From NCBI RefSeq assembly GCF_029227915.1, contig NC_079888.1, forward strand, positions 4,911,001 to 4,975,000: 64,000 nt of DNA. The letters are read 5' to 3'. Under the pieces are notes generated by a model that did no database searches, was not told the origin of the DNA, and was given only the letters and a program-made list of their open reading frames with translations. The stretch's first letter is position 1. Each line of letters starts with the position of its first letter. This stretch comes from Hydractinia symbiolongicarpus. Its lineage: Eukaryota; Cnidaria; Hydrozoa; Anthoathecata; Hydractiniidae. Shown here piece by piece: positions 42,786-56,600 of the stretch. The position numbers and the translations under genes were made by a program.

Positions 42786-44065
42786 TTAAAAAAGCAACTT
42801 ACTTTTTAAAATATTCAAAACCTACTCTTAAAAAGAGAAACTGAAAGTTAGAAAAAAACCAATTCCAGCTCCTTTTAGATTGTTTATTCCTTAAATCTAC
42901 AAATTAAAGGAAATAGTCAATTTTCTTTATGAGGTCCTTCTTTTATTTCCTGTATAGGGAACTTTGTAAACATTCGCAACTCATCTATACGCAGCGCATT
43001 ACTATTTTTCTGTGTAAATGAAATCCCACGAGTTTGCTAATAAGCCACATACGGCGTAAAAGTGGTGGCGTTTTCGTAACATTTTTTTGTAATTTCAAGG
43101 TTGTTTTGACAATGCTAGCATGACTAGATCACATGGATTTTTTTCTTTTTTTGTGAAGTACTCACCTTGGATTAAACATTTTCAAATATTGTGTAGTTTG
43201 AAAATGTTGCCTATTCTGGTAAAAGGACTGGAACTAGTTACCTAAACTGTTTTTCCGGTTTCAAAGCTTAGTTTAATGGTTTTTTTGTACAAAAGAAAGC
43301 ACTTTAACCAATGCTATTCAGATTCCCACATTGCTGTATAAGGTGTAACCAAATTTGGGCCTCAAAAGTAGGGAAAATTGGTGAATTTTTAGGAAAATAG
43401 GTCCGAGAGGTGGTTTCGAGCTATAATTTTTAGCTAAATGTGAAAAAAATTCTGCAAAACTGATACACTATCCATAGAATTTATGGACTACAACAGAATC
43501 CGTATAAAATCAAAGTGGATGTAAACTAAATTTATGATTTATATAATTTCAAACATAAAGCCCAGGAATTTGTTAAAAATGGCCAAAAAGGCCTCAAAAG
43601 AACAAATATTCACACGACCATAAAATCTTAACCAATAACCGAAATCGAACAAAATTTTCAAAAAATTCCTAAAAAACCATAGTATCTTTAACATAAGCAG
43701 AGATAATGCAAAGATAATTTTGGAAACCTCACTTCCTTTCCTTATTTAGTATTGCCTGATCCTTACAGAAAATGGCTCTTAAGCATTCGCACGAAAAAAC
43801 CTGCATAGGCCCGAACAATGCCCGAAAAAGAAAAGAAAAACAATCAAAGATTCACCACCAATGATTAAAAAAACTATAAACTTACTATGGTAGCGAAGTT
43901 CTTAAAAAACTGTATGGTTTTTGATAAGATTTACTTGATAAATAACTTTTATATAAACGTTGTAAACTCCTTTCTCTTCACGCGCCTACTTCCAACTGTG
44001 CCCGCATGGTATGTTACAAGAAATTGCATTTCAGGAATGCTCCAGGCGAGTTCGGGCGAATTTCA
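42786..44065. other. No gene seen; unique AT-rich spacer before second duplication copy
   Basis: No open frame with recognisable domains, no tandem repeat and no RNA gene was seen. The junction with the duplicated block is at 44065/44066 as far as the window allows, since copy 1 starts at the window edge. Confidence 0.5.
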
Positions 44066-44643
44066 GCAAAGTGCGGGCGGTTTCAGAGGACAACTGCCAA
44101 TTTTATTCAAAAAGTGGCCTGAACTCGCCCTTATATATGCAAGCTTTGTGTTTTATTGACACCCTCTTGAAATCCCCCCTCCACTCCTCCTATTTACCTA
44201 TTTACCTCCTGGTCAAATTATTATCACTTTTTCGTTTTTATCTGTTATGTGTTTGACAAAATTTTCATCTTGTAAATAACAGTTGCCAAAAATACACGGG
44301 ATTTTTTGTAGAAACATGATTTTACTGCGTTAAATTAAGCTTCCTGCGCCCCTTTACCTCATCCCCAAGGCTCTTAAGCTTGGACTTATGCGGGATACTC
44401 AACAAGTTAGCAAAGACTATGTTTTATTTTTAAGTTACCTTCAACCGTTTTTTTAACTTATATAATTTTCCACCCTAAATACAGAGTCTGGTATCTGTTC
44501 ACACATTCTGTGAAACCATCCTCCACAGTTACTACATTCAGCCATTTGCTTGTCTAAAATATAGCTCTCTGTTGCTCTCCATGGCATTCAGCAACTGCAG
44601 TAGAGGTTGATGGATATTTCCTTGGGCGCACATCTTCGAGTTA

Positions 44644-45515
44644 TTATGTGGCCATCACATAATAAGAAGAAAACTTTGTGATTTGATATGCAGCTAAACA
44701 TTGCAGCATATGGTTTCTCATTTTTGATGTTTCAAAAGTGATATCTGTAGAAAGTTTTTTGGTTGCGACAGTGTGATATGCAAACGCTACTGCGAAAACC
44801 ACACAGTCAACCCTGTTCTTTTGTTGCTGAACGGGAATTACTTTAACTTTGAGTTGATCCTCACAACAATTATAATTGCGCATATTTGGGTTTTTGTGTG
44901 ATCAGCAACCTTTCCACGACACATGCTGTCCATCATATGAACCTCACCTGGTTTGCATCCATATGTTGAAATAGCAATCCAGTGAAGGTTTCCAAAAGGT
45001 GCAACATCATTTTCAAGATTCTTTTCAGTATTGGCGTTATCATCTTCATCATCACTCACTACAATTACTGGTACATGAAACGAAGGTTCGTCATAGCTGT
45101 TGTTGTCATGTATCACCTGCTCAACTTCAATCTTTTCGTTTTTCTCAACATTTTCAACCACAATTTTGAGTTGAGATGCTTTTATTGATTCTTCTTTTTT
45201 CATACCAACTCGCTTCAACAATAGGTTTTTGTTTTTTATTTTCGGAAGTGACATATATTTATATGAAGTTTTCTTATCTGGTTTCACATCTAACTTTTGC
45301 TGTATTTTTGGCAGCAAGGGAACACCACTTTCTTTTGGAACATTGTCCTTCATTTTCCTTACAATTTCTGTAAGTTCTGCATGAATTAATGCAATAAGCG
45401 TGCCGTTGTTTTTTGTTAAAAAACCAAGACTACGGGTCTCGTTTAATAAATCCCTTATGGTCTCTCTGTATTTAATATTTCTTCTCTTTAAGACCATTCT
45501 GCTTGGCAATTCCAA
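44644..45515 (-). pseudogene. Ulp1/SENP-like (C48) peptidase part, copy 2
   Basis: The 44838-45515 frame joins linker and His/Asp half (GNLHWIAIS, HMMDSMC) without the break copy 1 has near 1150. The Gln/Cys half (PVQQQKNR, RVDCVVFA) is in another frame (44644-44883), with the shift at about 44870-44885, the same place as in copy 1. All four catalytic-site residues are present across the two frames. Confidence 0.7.
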
Positions 45516-46222
45516 TAATTTTATGGACTCGACAACATCAGCGGTGAAGAAATTTTAACGTTTAACCAAATCATTTTCATTCTTTGTTGATTCTTTCTTG
45601 TTAGAAATTCCAAATCAAGATTTAAGAACGGAGAATTTCTGTACAAGCTGAACATAAGATTCCCATCCCCAACACGAAAATGTCTTAAAAACAGCAAAAA
45701 AATGTTTACAAGGATACACAGATGATTTCCAATCGGGCATGAACAACTTGGCATATGTTTGTCATCACCAAAATATACTTAAAGATGTAGTGTCTAAGTC
45801 CTTCTTGTTCAGACCAGAATGAAGACTTCTTCAAATTTTCTATCGCATTTTCGCATGAGCAGAGCGTCTCAGAGCGCGCAATCAGTCTTTGAAAAGTTAA
45901 TATTTTTAGTCTGTCAGCAGAGCAGCCATTCACCTTCTTTTTCAACCAACGATCCCAAGCCTGCTCACAATGAGAATCACATATAAATACAGTACACCCT
46001 AAAAACAAAAATAAAATATACACATGCTTTTTCTTTGAAACTGTAATTACTTTGCCATGACAATTTTAATTACTTCTATGCAATAATCTGACATGGCAAA
46101 TTTTGGTTTAAGGCCACTGTTCCAAAATTTGAGAGTTGTCAATGCCTCGGTAATTCATTCCTCTGTTTCAAATTCGGTGACAAATATACCCACAGTCTGA
46201 TAGTTTACATTTGTTTTAACAA

Positions 46223-46580
46223 GAGGTTTGTGGCGCGGTGGATTAGTGATTATAGCTCTCGTACTCTGTGCGGGAGACCGGGGTTCGATTCCTCTTGAAG
46301 GTGATTCAACATGGGCGAGTGAATGTTACCATAGCTCCGGGTTAACCCAAGCCATGTGAGGGAAATTGGGAAGATGGCACACTGTGTGGTGGGCCGTTGG
46401 ATTTTGCAGGGAGTTGTCTAGTAGAGCGCGGGCTCTAATTGGGTCTGCGTAGCTCAAAATGAGCATTAAATACTCTAGGACTCTCCATCTACGCCATGGC
46501 CCCTCCTGGAAATAATAGACAGGGTATATCCCTCGATATTTGTGAGGCTAGCCATGTAAAATATGCACATCATCATCATC
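46223..46580 (+). mobile_element. tRNA-derived SINE with 23-bp target-site duplication
   Basis: The head has box A-like GTGGCGCGGTGGATTAGTG and box B GGGGTTCGATTCC. The body contains CCATGTGAGGGAAATTGGG, and the 3' tail is (CAT)n. It is flanked by identical 23-bp direct repeats at 46200-46222 and 46581-46603 (ATAGTTTACATTTG...), the mark of target-primed insertion. It splits the MULE catalytic region and so is younger than that element. Copy 1 lacks the surrounding sequence, so timing relative to the duplication is open. Confidence 0.93.
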
Positions 46581-47972
46581 ATAGTTTACATTTGTTTTAA
46601 CAACCAGGGAAAATAGAGGAAGGGCATAGCGTGTTGTATGGTATGTAGCATCAAGTAATATCATTTCGTTTCCATAATTTTCTAACAATCTTTTTTGCCA
46701 ACCATTCTGGTAAACAAATAGAAGTGGCATTTTTTTCTCTGAAAGAGCTTCACATTTTTCTGAATATCTTCATCTGAAGTGCTTTCTTCTAAGTCATTTA
46801 CAGTTTCACTAATTTCATCACTCAAAGTATTAGTTCCTTAAAGGGAAAGCATTACAATTCCACACTGGTATTTGACTAGTAATAACTTAACATTAAAACA
46901 CAAAAAACAATCATAGACATACAAATACAAAAAACAAACCTTTAGGTCTAAAGTATATTTTAGTGGTTGGATCTGAATCTGTCCTTTCTTTTATCTTTTT
47001 TTGAAGGCACTCTTGATCGATAAGTGAATGATACAACTTTCTTCTAGTATGAGTTATATGGTTACGTATTGTTGCATTCTGTGGGTAAAATAAACATTTC
47101 TTTCTTGACATGTATTTTCAGCAATCTTTTCATCTCTTTCTTGTCCGTGACACCTTCCTTTACATACATATCGATTTTGGAAACAATTTCTGAATCTATT
47201 CTTTGGGTTATACTGGAATCCTAAATAGAAAAATAGAAAAAACAATTAAAATTACTTTTAAACAGAAGTATAAATCATATTGTCCGAATCAATTTAACTT
47301 TGTTATTGTATGACCTTTATTACTGCTAATATCAGCAATACTAATGAGAAATTGCAAGTTTGTTTAATCTGTTTTCCTGAAGATATATCAGTTTGAAGGT
47401 CTGCTGATTTCTTTTTCCGGTTACGCACATTTGTCATTTACAACCAAAATAGTATATTTAATAAAAAATACATCAAAGTTGTTTTACTGTATTCAGAAAT
47501 TTCACATCTAAAAAAAAGAAATCAAAATGTAAAACTACCGGGTAATCTGGAGATTCTATCATTTCTGTGATGATAACCTGTGCCAGACAATGAAACGTTT
47601 TACAATTTTGAACCCGAGTGTGTTTCCTTCTACACCCATAATTGTTTTGCTGTAACAAGAAGGAATATATTATTCTGTGTTTTTTAAAATCCAATTATAT
47701 TGTGAAAATCGTGAACTTTACAGTTCCTTTTCTCTTTTTTCTTTAACTGATAGTTTCAAATTTAGGTTCCTATCTTTTCTGTGATGGCAATACAAAATTT
47801 TTGTTCCAACAAACATAAATGGCAAACTGGGAAACTTTACTCCATCACTTGACCAGTAAACTTTCTGTTTTTTCTTTCTTAAATCTGGAATTAATTTTAT
47901 AATACTGTGACCCTGGCTGGTAAACTTAACTAATGTGGTGGAACAAACTATTCCCAGATGTGGAAAGATCAA

Positions 47973-50643
47973 TCAGGCACCTTAAGAACATGCAACCACA
48001 TTTAACAACCTTGCAAGCAAAGGACAGCGAGCCAATAAGGGACAATATTTTTTTCCTTGTACATTTCTTCTCTCGCCGTAAGATATTAATTAATTCCCGA
48101 AACTTATTGTTAGGTAAACGTATGATAAACTTTCTAGTGTAAATTTCTATGCCAAAGTATGTAATGACCTGTGATGGTCCAACAACTTATCTGAGGATAA
48201 AGGAACACCAAGTGCTTGAGAAGACATCTTTAATTACCTGTAGTGTTTGTTAGACATGCCTCTCTTGTTCTCTCTCCTGTTATGATATCGTCTGAGTAGA
48301 CGCATATTTATTGGCAAACTAAGTTCCCAAAGTCTGGTATGTAATCAACTTATGGCAAAGATGTGGAAAAAAAGACAACACACACTTGAGGTAATTGCTC
48401 CATGCTAAGCATCAGGACGTAAAACCTTTTCATGCATGACTTTCCCGTGGTCTTTCTTATAAAGGAGACACTGGGACAATTGTCCACCGTTTTTACATTC
48501 AGGTCATTCTCACCAGTAACATCCATCGGAATAGACGAGGTGAGAGGGGCATTAGCTGTGGGAGGATGAAGCAGGTCGAAATTAACATACTCTCACACTT
48601 CTTAATTATTTCAAGACCGAGTGGGCACAGGAATGGTAGGCAGAATAGAGGAGAAATTATTTCGCACAGCACCAACAGTGGCCTTGCGCTCGGGGACATT
48701 CATAGTTTCTACTTCAGCTTCAGGAAGAATCACAATGAGGTTGCCATTATGATTTAATTTTTATTCTAGCAAACCAACCGCCGAGACAAAAGAGGGAAAT
48801 GGCGGCTGAGGTGGGCCAGGTTATCCATGGAATTAATGGGGTTTATCCTCCGTAGATGGCTGCTGAACAGAAAAATCGAGCTTGCTGTCAGCAATGCCAT
48901 TTCCAAAATGCGCGACTAAAACTTATTTGTTGATCTAGTCTTAACACCAATGTTGAAGGGGTTAGCAATAAGGGTGAGTGTTTCTTTCCCAAGCTTCACC
49001 CACTATTCCACTGTGTGCATTTTTAGGTCTACAATAAGTACTTTGTGAATAACAGACTTTAACAGCACAAACACAACTGTTATAGATAGTGGTTAATTGA
49101 CTAAGTGTCATAACAAATAACATCTATTTCAATTGTTACAACCACAAAGCTTAAACAAAATACAGAAGTTCATTAAAAAAACACAATAAAATAGATAAAT
49201 AAATATAAGAAAAAAGTACTGCACACACAATTATATAACAAATAAATAAGGCAATAAAATCGCTCTCCTCAATATGATTCTACATAATTGATTAAATAAA
49301 CAAATTTAAATTTATGCTTTTTAGTAAATAAAATGTATCATTCGTTAAGCTTGTATCCTCGAATGGACACATGATCAAAACATATTTTGAAATATTGTCA
49401 CAATGTTGAACAAAACAATTGTCACAATATCAAAAATATATCCATTTATGCAATCTTGGAATGTTCAATCGAAATATTAAAATCGCTATAAAACGGCTCC
49501 TCCATGGGGAATTGAAACTAAGGTTCAGCTGCAACCTTACCATGTTTTTTTGTGTAGGGTATCACCTTTTATTTGTTTTTGTCTCATCTTGTTTATTTAA
49601 AATTTACAAAACCACATTGATAATGGTCAGCAATAGATAACACAGTTCAAACTGTAACTCAAACTAAACCTGTAACTGTAAGCTCAAGGTACGTGTTGGG
49701 GTCTTATGTGCAGCCATTATTAATCAAGACTGAGTAGGGTCCAGTTCCTTAGCAAGCGAGAATAATCTCTCTGGCAACCTTTAATTTCAGGTCTATAGAT
49801 AGAAAAAAGAACTGTACTTCTGTTGCCACAATTAACTTGAGCAGAACTTGCAGTTTAGCACCAAAAAAATCATTTGTACAGAGATCGATGTCAACTTCAT
49901 TATGAAAAATATTAATTGTTTTGGTTATGAAAGTCGTTAATTCTAGCGGATGAAAGTCATTAATTTGAGTGGTGCGATAAACATGAAATACAGCAACAAA
50001 GTGAAAAGTTTGGTAACTATTAAGACACAGAGTGGCTTGACGTGGATAAAAACCCTGCTGAACAAACATTATTTTCATAAGCCAAAAATATAAAACACAA
50101 TATGTTAATATAAATATAAGACAAAGCAAATTATCAGCTAAAACATTGCAAATCAGATGTGATCAACAAATCGGCTTAACATTGTTTTATTTAAAATTCT
50201 GGCATTATAGTGTATGTGCCAAGAAAATGTGGTTTCAGAATGTTTAATGCTCTCATTTGAGCTATATAAATCTCTTAAAGTTTCTCCTAACTAGACAACA
50301 GTCTTATGCAGGGGTCCAACCCATAACCTTTTAGACGTGAGTGGAGGGCTGCTCTACCGACTAAGCTATGTTTCCCAAATTGAAAAATTTTGGAAATTAC
50401 GGAATAATCTGAATCTTTGCAAAAAAATGCAATTGTAAAATTTTTAACTTTGGACCATGCTTCAGGTATCAGATTCCTGTCATATATGTATTCCAGATTT
50501 TTAACTGTCATACATAGTTCAAGCATCCACTATTTTTTATATTTTATCAGAAAATATGCTAGTAGGACAGACATCCGATGGTCGTTATTATAGAAACCTT
50601 ACACTTTGAAATATAACAAATATTTTGTTTTTTTTTAGAAAGA
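47973..50643. other. No supported gene; duplicate of 2888-5587
   Basis: Holds the same unassigned minus-strand stretch (about 48450-48960, more broken than in copy 1), the same domainless minus-strand frame (49749-50129) and the tRNA-like relic at 50308-50375. Confidence 0.4.
50308..50375 (-). tRNA. tRNA-like relic, copy 2
   Basis: Same sequence as 5253-5320, with box A- and box B-like blocks on the minus strand but a poor anticodon stem. Probably a degraded tRNA or SINE head rather than a working tRNA gene. Confidence 0.35.
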
Positions 50644-53600
50644 ATGATTCCCCTAAAGGTTGTTATCATTGGTGCTAGTGGAGTTGGTAAAAGTTGTATT
50701 ATGACAAAGTTTTGCAATGGCACTCTTGCTAATGGTTCAACAGTAGGTTGTGACTTCAGAACAAAAACTATGGATCACAAAGGTTTTAAATACAGGTTGC
50801 AAATTTGGGATACTGCAGGAAATGAACGGTATTGGACTTTGAATACATCATATTTTCGTGGGGCAGACATGATGATCATAGTTTATGATGTTGGTAAAGG
50901 CAGTTCTTTTGATTTAATTGATACATTTATTTCTCAAATTAAAAAGTACCATAAAGAAGATGTACCATATGCAATTGTAGCAAATAAAGCTGATTTAGAA
51001 TGCTGGGAAGTTGAAGAAAATCCGAAAGATGCAACAAAAGGTCTATTTTTGTAAGAATTTTTTTTTCATTTTTCTTGTTACAGGAAAAAATAATTACACT
51101 TTGAATTCTGCCTTGACTTCCGGTGTCCCAAACAGATTTTCTGTCCTCAATTCACATGCTGAATATATACTGAAAGTTAATGTTTACGACTTTTTTTGTT
51201 ATTTTTTGATTAAGTACCATGCTAATAGTTTTATTTGTTCAAAGCCTACTCTGGGTTCGAATTAGAAAATTAAAGTCGGTTCGCAAAAATTTTGACACTC
51301 TGTAACAAAGTAAACCACCATCTAGATGTGGCCTGGGAACACCGTAGGTCAATTTTTCACTAGTGGCTAATTTGTATTTTTTTGTGACCTGCGAGCTCTA
51401 CTTTTTCTTGCGTTATTATTTTTTTTGTTGGAGAAGTGGGGACGTTTAAACTTGTGAACCCCAAACACGAGAACTAAGCGTATGAACTAGCGACTCTCTC
51501 ACTTTTAACTTTCTTGTCTCTGATAGTTGAAATAATGTTGCTTAAATGAAATAAGTTTATTTTTATAGCATGCTGTAAGAAAATATTCAAAATGTAATTA
51601 TTGTTTCAGAGGTTCTTAAGTAAAGTGCTGGCACATAAGCTCAACTTGCAAAAGTAATTGCTTTCATTCAAAAACACAATAGAATAGCGAATTCCTTTCA
51701 AATCACGCAAAAATAATAGCTCGTGTTAAGAACAAAAGCATAGCAAGAAACATTGTTTAAAAACAATACTCTGCACTGGAAAAAATAAAATGCGAAGGCC
51801 ATTGAATTTTTAACAACGAAACTAATTAAAGTAACACGATTTTAATCTGGATATATTTTTAAAAAGACAAAGTGTTTTAAAAAACAAATCCAATGGTTTA
51901 AATATTTAAAAAAACTAATGCTGCTACTTTTTAAAACTTTTAGTAACATTTCTTTATCATCGAAACATATTTTCTATCATGCAAAACTTTTAAAAGTTCT
52001 TCTTATAAAAAGCAATGTTTACCAATGCAAACGGAAAAACCCTACGTTCACGACTTTCCCTTCCAATAAGATTTCGAAAACAAATTAAATTTCAATGCCG
52101 AAGAAAGAAAAAATCTAAAAATCTAACTTTCAATGTTCTTGATAGATCAAAACACTCATTGTGAGAACATTTTTGTGATGCGATCTAAGAAAGCATTTCT
52201 ATCACCGTTCTTCATTCTTAAAATATTGAAACGTGATTTAAGAAAGCGTTTTGTTCTTCGTTCTTGAATTTTTAAAACAGGTTTTAAAAAAGCTTTTCTA
52301 TCACCATTCTTCGTTCTTGCACCTTTAAAATGTGATCTACAAAAGCGTTTTTATTGCGGCTTTTCGTTCTTAAACTTTGAAATTGCGATCTAAAAAGGCT
52401 TCTCTATTGCCGTTCTCCGTTCTTAAATTTTTAAAATGCGATCTAACGAAGCTTTTCAATCGTCCTTCTTCGCTCTTAAATTTTTAAAACCCCAAAAGCA
52501 TTTCTATTGCCACTTAAAAATATTGGATTTGCAATTTTATCATTTTCTTTGCAAAATGATTGGCAAAAATGGCAATTCAATTCGCACATTGCGAATTGCA
52601 AACTGCTAATTTAAACCCTGCTACTTAATTTTTGACTCTTTATGCCTCTTTTTTAAGCGGAGGTAAATTTTTTAGAGTTAGAAAGTGGTTATGAAAAGTG
52701 TAATTTCAAAATGAAAAATTTCAATTTTCCACTGCTTTTATTATTATTTTTTTGACAAGGTGCTGGGTCAGAAATGCTTGTCTCTCACTGTTACAGCTGG
52801 ACTTGACAAATGTATTATTTCAATTCAAAAACTGCCCATTGACTTTTCTTGTTCTTTCTTAGTCTCAAAACATCATGCAAAACTAATTTAAACATCAACG
52901 AATTATTTCAAAGAGTTGTTGAATGTTGTCATGATGCAAAGCAAGAACAGATAAAACAGAATGGTTATGATTCTGGCATTCTATCTATCTCTGAATGTGA
53001 TACACAACGCACTTCTAAGGAAAATGTTGTGACATTTGAGGGCATTATAAGGAATCCATGTTTAACCAACGTTCCATATGACTTATCTATTTCAGTTTGC
53101 GAAGCATTAATAAACTGCAGAAAGTCTGGCTTTCTATCGATGAAAAACATTTTTATGTATTATCGTTATTTTTTTGTGATGCGAGAAGATATGTTATATT
53201 GGTTTAGCAACAATAAAAATGCAACTTGTATTGGTCAATTGGATTTGAATGGGTGTGTATCTGTCACACATACATGTCAATATATTACCATAAAGTATTA
53301 TAGTGAACCAGGCAAAAGTATCAGTAGTATATGTTTATATGCATACAACAAACAAGAATTCGAAGAATGGTTAAATTTGTTACAAAGTCAGGTATGAAAC
53401 AATTATTTTTCTTGTTGTGAAATTTATCTATTTAGTTTTAAGTTTTTTTTGTTGATCTTACTTTGAAAATTTCTCTCAATTTTCTGTCAAAACATACTCT
53501 TTTTATAGTGGTTGCATAGTACAACAACAACATTTTCTGTTTCTGTGAATTAATATACATATCATTATAGCACGAAAATATCATGGCTAGGTGAAGTGTA

Positions 53601-56600
53601 TTCATTTCTTAATATTTAAAGTACAATTTTCAATATCGGAAGTGTAAAATATAAGCTTATTAATTGTGGGTAAGAAAAATTTTTATAGAAAACAAAACGT
53701 TTATTTTCTTTTATAATAAATATATGTGTTAAATAGTTTAAAACAATGATAAAAATTCACTGGCAACAAGTAAAAACATTTAATCCAAACTACTGACCGA
53801 AGCAAAACTTATTTGCAACTCTCAGCGTTATCATCGAACTCTCAAAATGGAACAGTCATATAATTTGATTTAGTAAATGCCAGGTGTTAGTTTACCATAA
53901 TGATAAATGATTCTTGTGTTGCGTTTTAACGAACGTACATGAAGTTTTTTTTCTCCACTTTTTGCAACAATGTCTTCAAACATTATTTATCTTTAAAAAA
54001 TCTTTTCATTCAAAAAGTATTTCTCTAATGATGAACTAGTTTTCGCATATACCGTGGCATGACCTTGTTTAATGTGTTGTGTATTTTTTCTGATTCTTTA
54101 ACCTTTGCATATATTTTACTTACTTAAAGGCTCTTAAAATAATTTTCCACAAAGTTTTAAAACATATTCTAACATTTTCTAAATCTTGGTTTTATAGTAG
54201 CAATCAAGATTGCTGGAATATAGCTATAATTCTTTTCCTTGTGTGTTGGCTGTCTGGTATATGAACTTCCAGGAGGCTGCCTTAAACATGCGAAAATCTT
54301 TTTTTTTGTTTCCTTATCAAAAATTATAGTTAAAGATATTCAACTATAATTTTTGATTTTTTTGATTATTTCAAACAGTATCAAATTAGGCTAATTTGCC
54401 AGATTTATTAATTTTTATATAATTAAATTACTTTTTCAAGTAGTTTAAAACAGAGTATAGTGCAAATATTTAATCTTTCTTGTTATAAAATTAACCTGTT
54501 TAATAATTATTAAAATTTTTTTTATTACAGAGTAGAGCTAATGAAAACCTGAAAAACGAAAAAAACCCAGATATGATTCCTTTGGATATTATTGGAAAAC
54601 TTCAGTTTCGAAATGACGAAGAAATAAATGTGACTATTTCAAAGCAATCAGATGAAGAATGTGTGTTACAATGCATACCAAAATGGTTTTTGGGTTTCTT
54701 ATTTGATTATTCCGCTTCATTCCAATTTCCACTAAAGAGTTTCAGGGTAAGTAGTAAGAGATGCACAAACACAGATAAAGTTACCTAACAAAAAATGTGC
54801 CATGTTTAAATTTGAAAATATACAGAAGATATACAGTCTGTACAGTTTTTATATTCTTTTCGTTATGCGTGCAACGTTGTGGCTACTGTGCCTATTGAAT
54901 TGTGACATAGATTAGCTAAGGGCATCTTTAAGTAATTATTTGTTTTCCGTAACCTAACTTACAAAAAATAGTTATTTAGCTATTCAATTGAAGTCAGTCA
55001 TATACAGACATATTTTTTTTGGCTACCCTGTTAGCATGTTAGTATATAAGACTTGTCAATAAATAGAATTTTTTTTGCCTGTTGCTTCTATTACAGATCT
55101 TGAACCTCTAATCAAGAAAATATATAGGATGGTGTGCTCTTGTAAATAATTGAAGGTTTATTAGAATTTAGAGTTTTTTGATGATGTCATCAACCCATCT
55201 GTTCCAAAATCGGTGGATTGACCCGGCTTGTGAAACTTGTTCCAATTTTGGTCCCAGGTTACCCATGCATGAGATGGTGTTTTAAAAAGACCCCCCTTTA
55301 TTTGTCATTAATTTATTGTTACTTTTATTTGATTTATTTGATTTTCAGTATTATAAAGACATGAAATCAAGTGGAGAATTTTTATTGACTAGTACTGACG
55401 TTTACATGAAGCTTTGGTTTAGACCAAAATATGAAAGGTAATATTCTAAATAAAAGGGTAATATAAAATTAAGTCTCTGTTGGACATTGATAGTATTGAC
55501 ATAATCAAGCAACATCATTACTTAAGAACAAGGATTTAGTTAGTTAAGCATAATTCTCTTTTACCATGAACTGTATGCTCTAAGTTTATACAATGGAAAA
55601 CTAAATGACGTTTAAAGGGAAAAAATATACAAAACTATGATGAAGACAAAAAATGAAATTTTATTCAATCCAATGTTAAAAGTAAATAAACTTAAGGGGA
55701 GAACTGTAAAGTACAATAGTGGTAATTCATAATTTTGCATTTGTTTTATGTTCTTAAACCTTAAGCACTTTTTTTAAAAATAAGGATTGACACTATATAA
55801 TTTAAACAATAGTTTTTGTCATCACAGACCACTGCCATGAAGGAACGTAGGTCACCGTCTTGTGAGAATTTTATGCACATTATATCTGCACTAAATAATT
55901 TCGTAGTAGAACTTAATGTGAGTTTAATGATTAAGATAATAGATTTAGAAATAAACCTTTACTCAGCGCAATAATTTTTATTTGAAAGATACATTGATTA
56001 CTTCTCTGGGAGTACTGCTCACACGTATGCTGAGAATTATTTATTGTTATTGTTGTTTGATTAGTTTTTTTCGACCTTATATGTATAAAAAATTTTATTT
56101 TATTTTATTACCTCACCTTCTATATAAATTATGGATACAATGCATGACGTTTATATTGAAAATAGTGGAAGTTATGCTGCAAGCTAGTAAAAATGCGTTG
56201 ATAAATTTGTCATATCTTTACATTAATTTAACTTTTTTTGGTTCACCTTTTTTACAACTAACAATAGCTATTTGTTGTTAATATTTCATACTTTTTTATT
56301 GTTTATTTTAGTTTTAGCTTTTAATTTCTAGAAAATTTTAAGCCCTTAAATAATTCTTTAAAGTGAGTCTTTCAGTTGGTTCGGTTTTCATACAGCTGCA
56401 TTTTACGCCCAGTCGGAAAAAGCGCCGCAACTTTTATTACATGTACCAAAGCCATTTCCATTCAGCTATTTTTCGCTTACATGCTTTTGCAAAACATGGC
56501 TGCTGTACACAGACAATATTTGTTGTTGTAAAATTTGAAATTAGTCTTAGCAATATTGTTATGGCATAGAAATAAACGACGTTGTATAGTACAAAAGAAA

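Larger units (their letters stand above)
44644..47972 (-). mobile_element. Mutator-like transposon, fuller copy, split by a SINE
   Basis: Same element as 589-2887 but with the catalytic region kept. In minus-strand order: CaRF-like zinc-binding block (47473-47972), NHITHTRRKLYHSL (46911-47245), EMILLDATYHTTRYALPLF (46548-46730, first MULE catalytic Asp), SINE insertion, then ITEALTTLKFWNSGLKPKF with AMSDYC (about 46060-46160, second Asp region), CEQAWDRWL (45950-45975), the SWIM finger (45702-45745) and Ulp1 block (44644-45515). One G is missing in the SWIM region (GGG at 45735-45737 where copy 1 has GGGG), which breaks the finger's frame. Confidence 0.78.

Noticed and set aside
44011-44256. 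81-codon plus frame across the duplication edge
   Set aside because: No protein features; the same sequence without a frame start lies at the window start.
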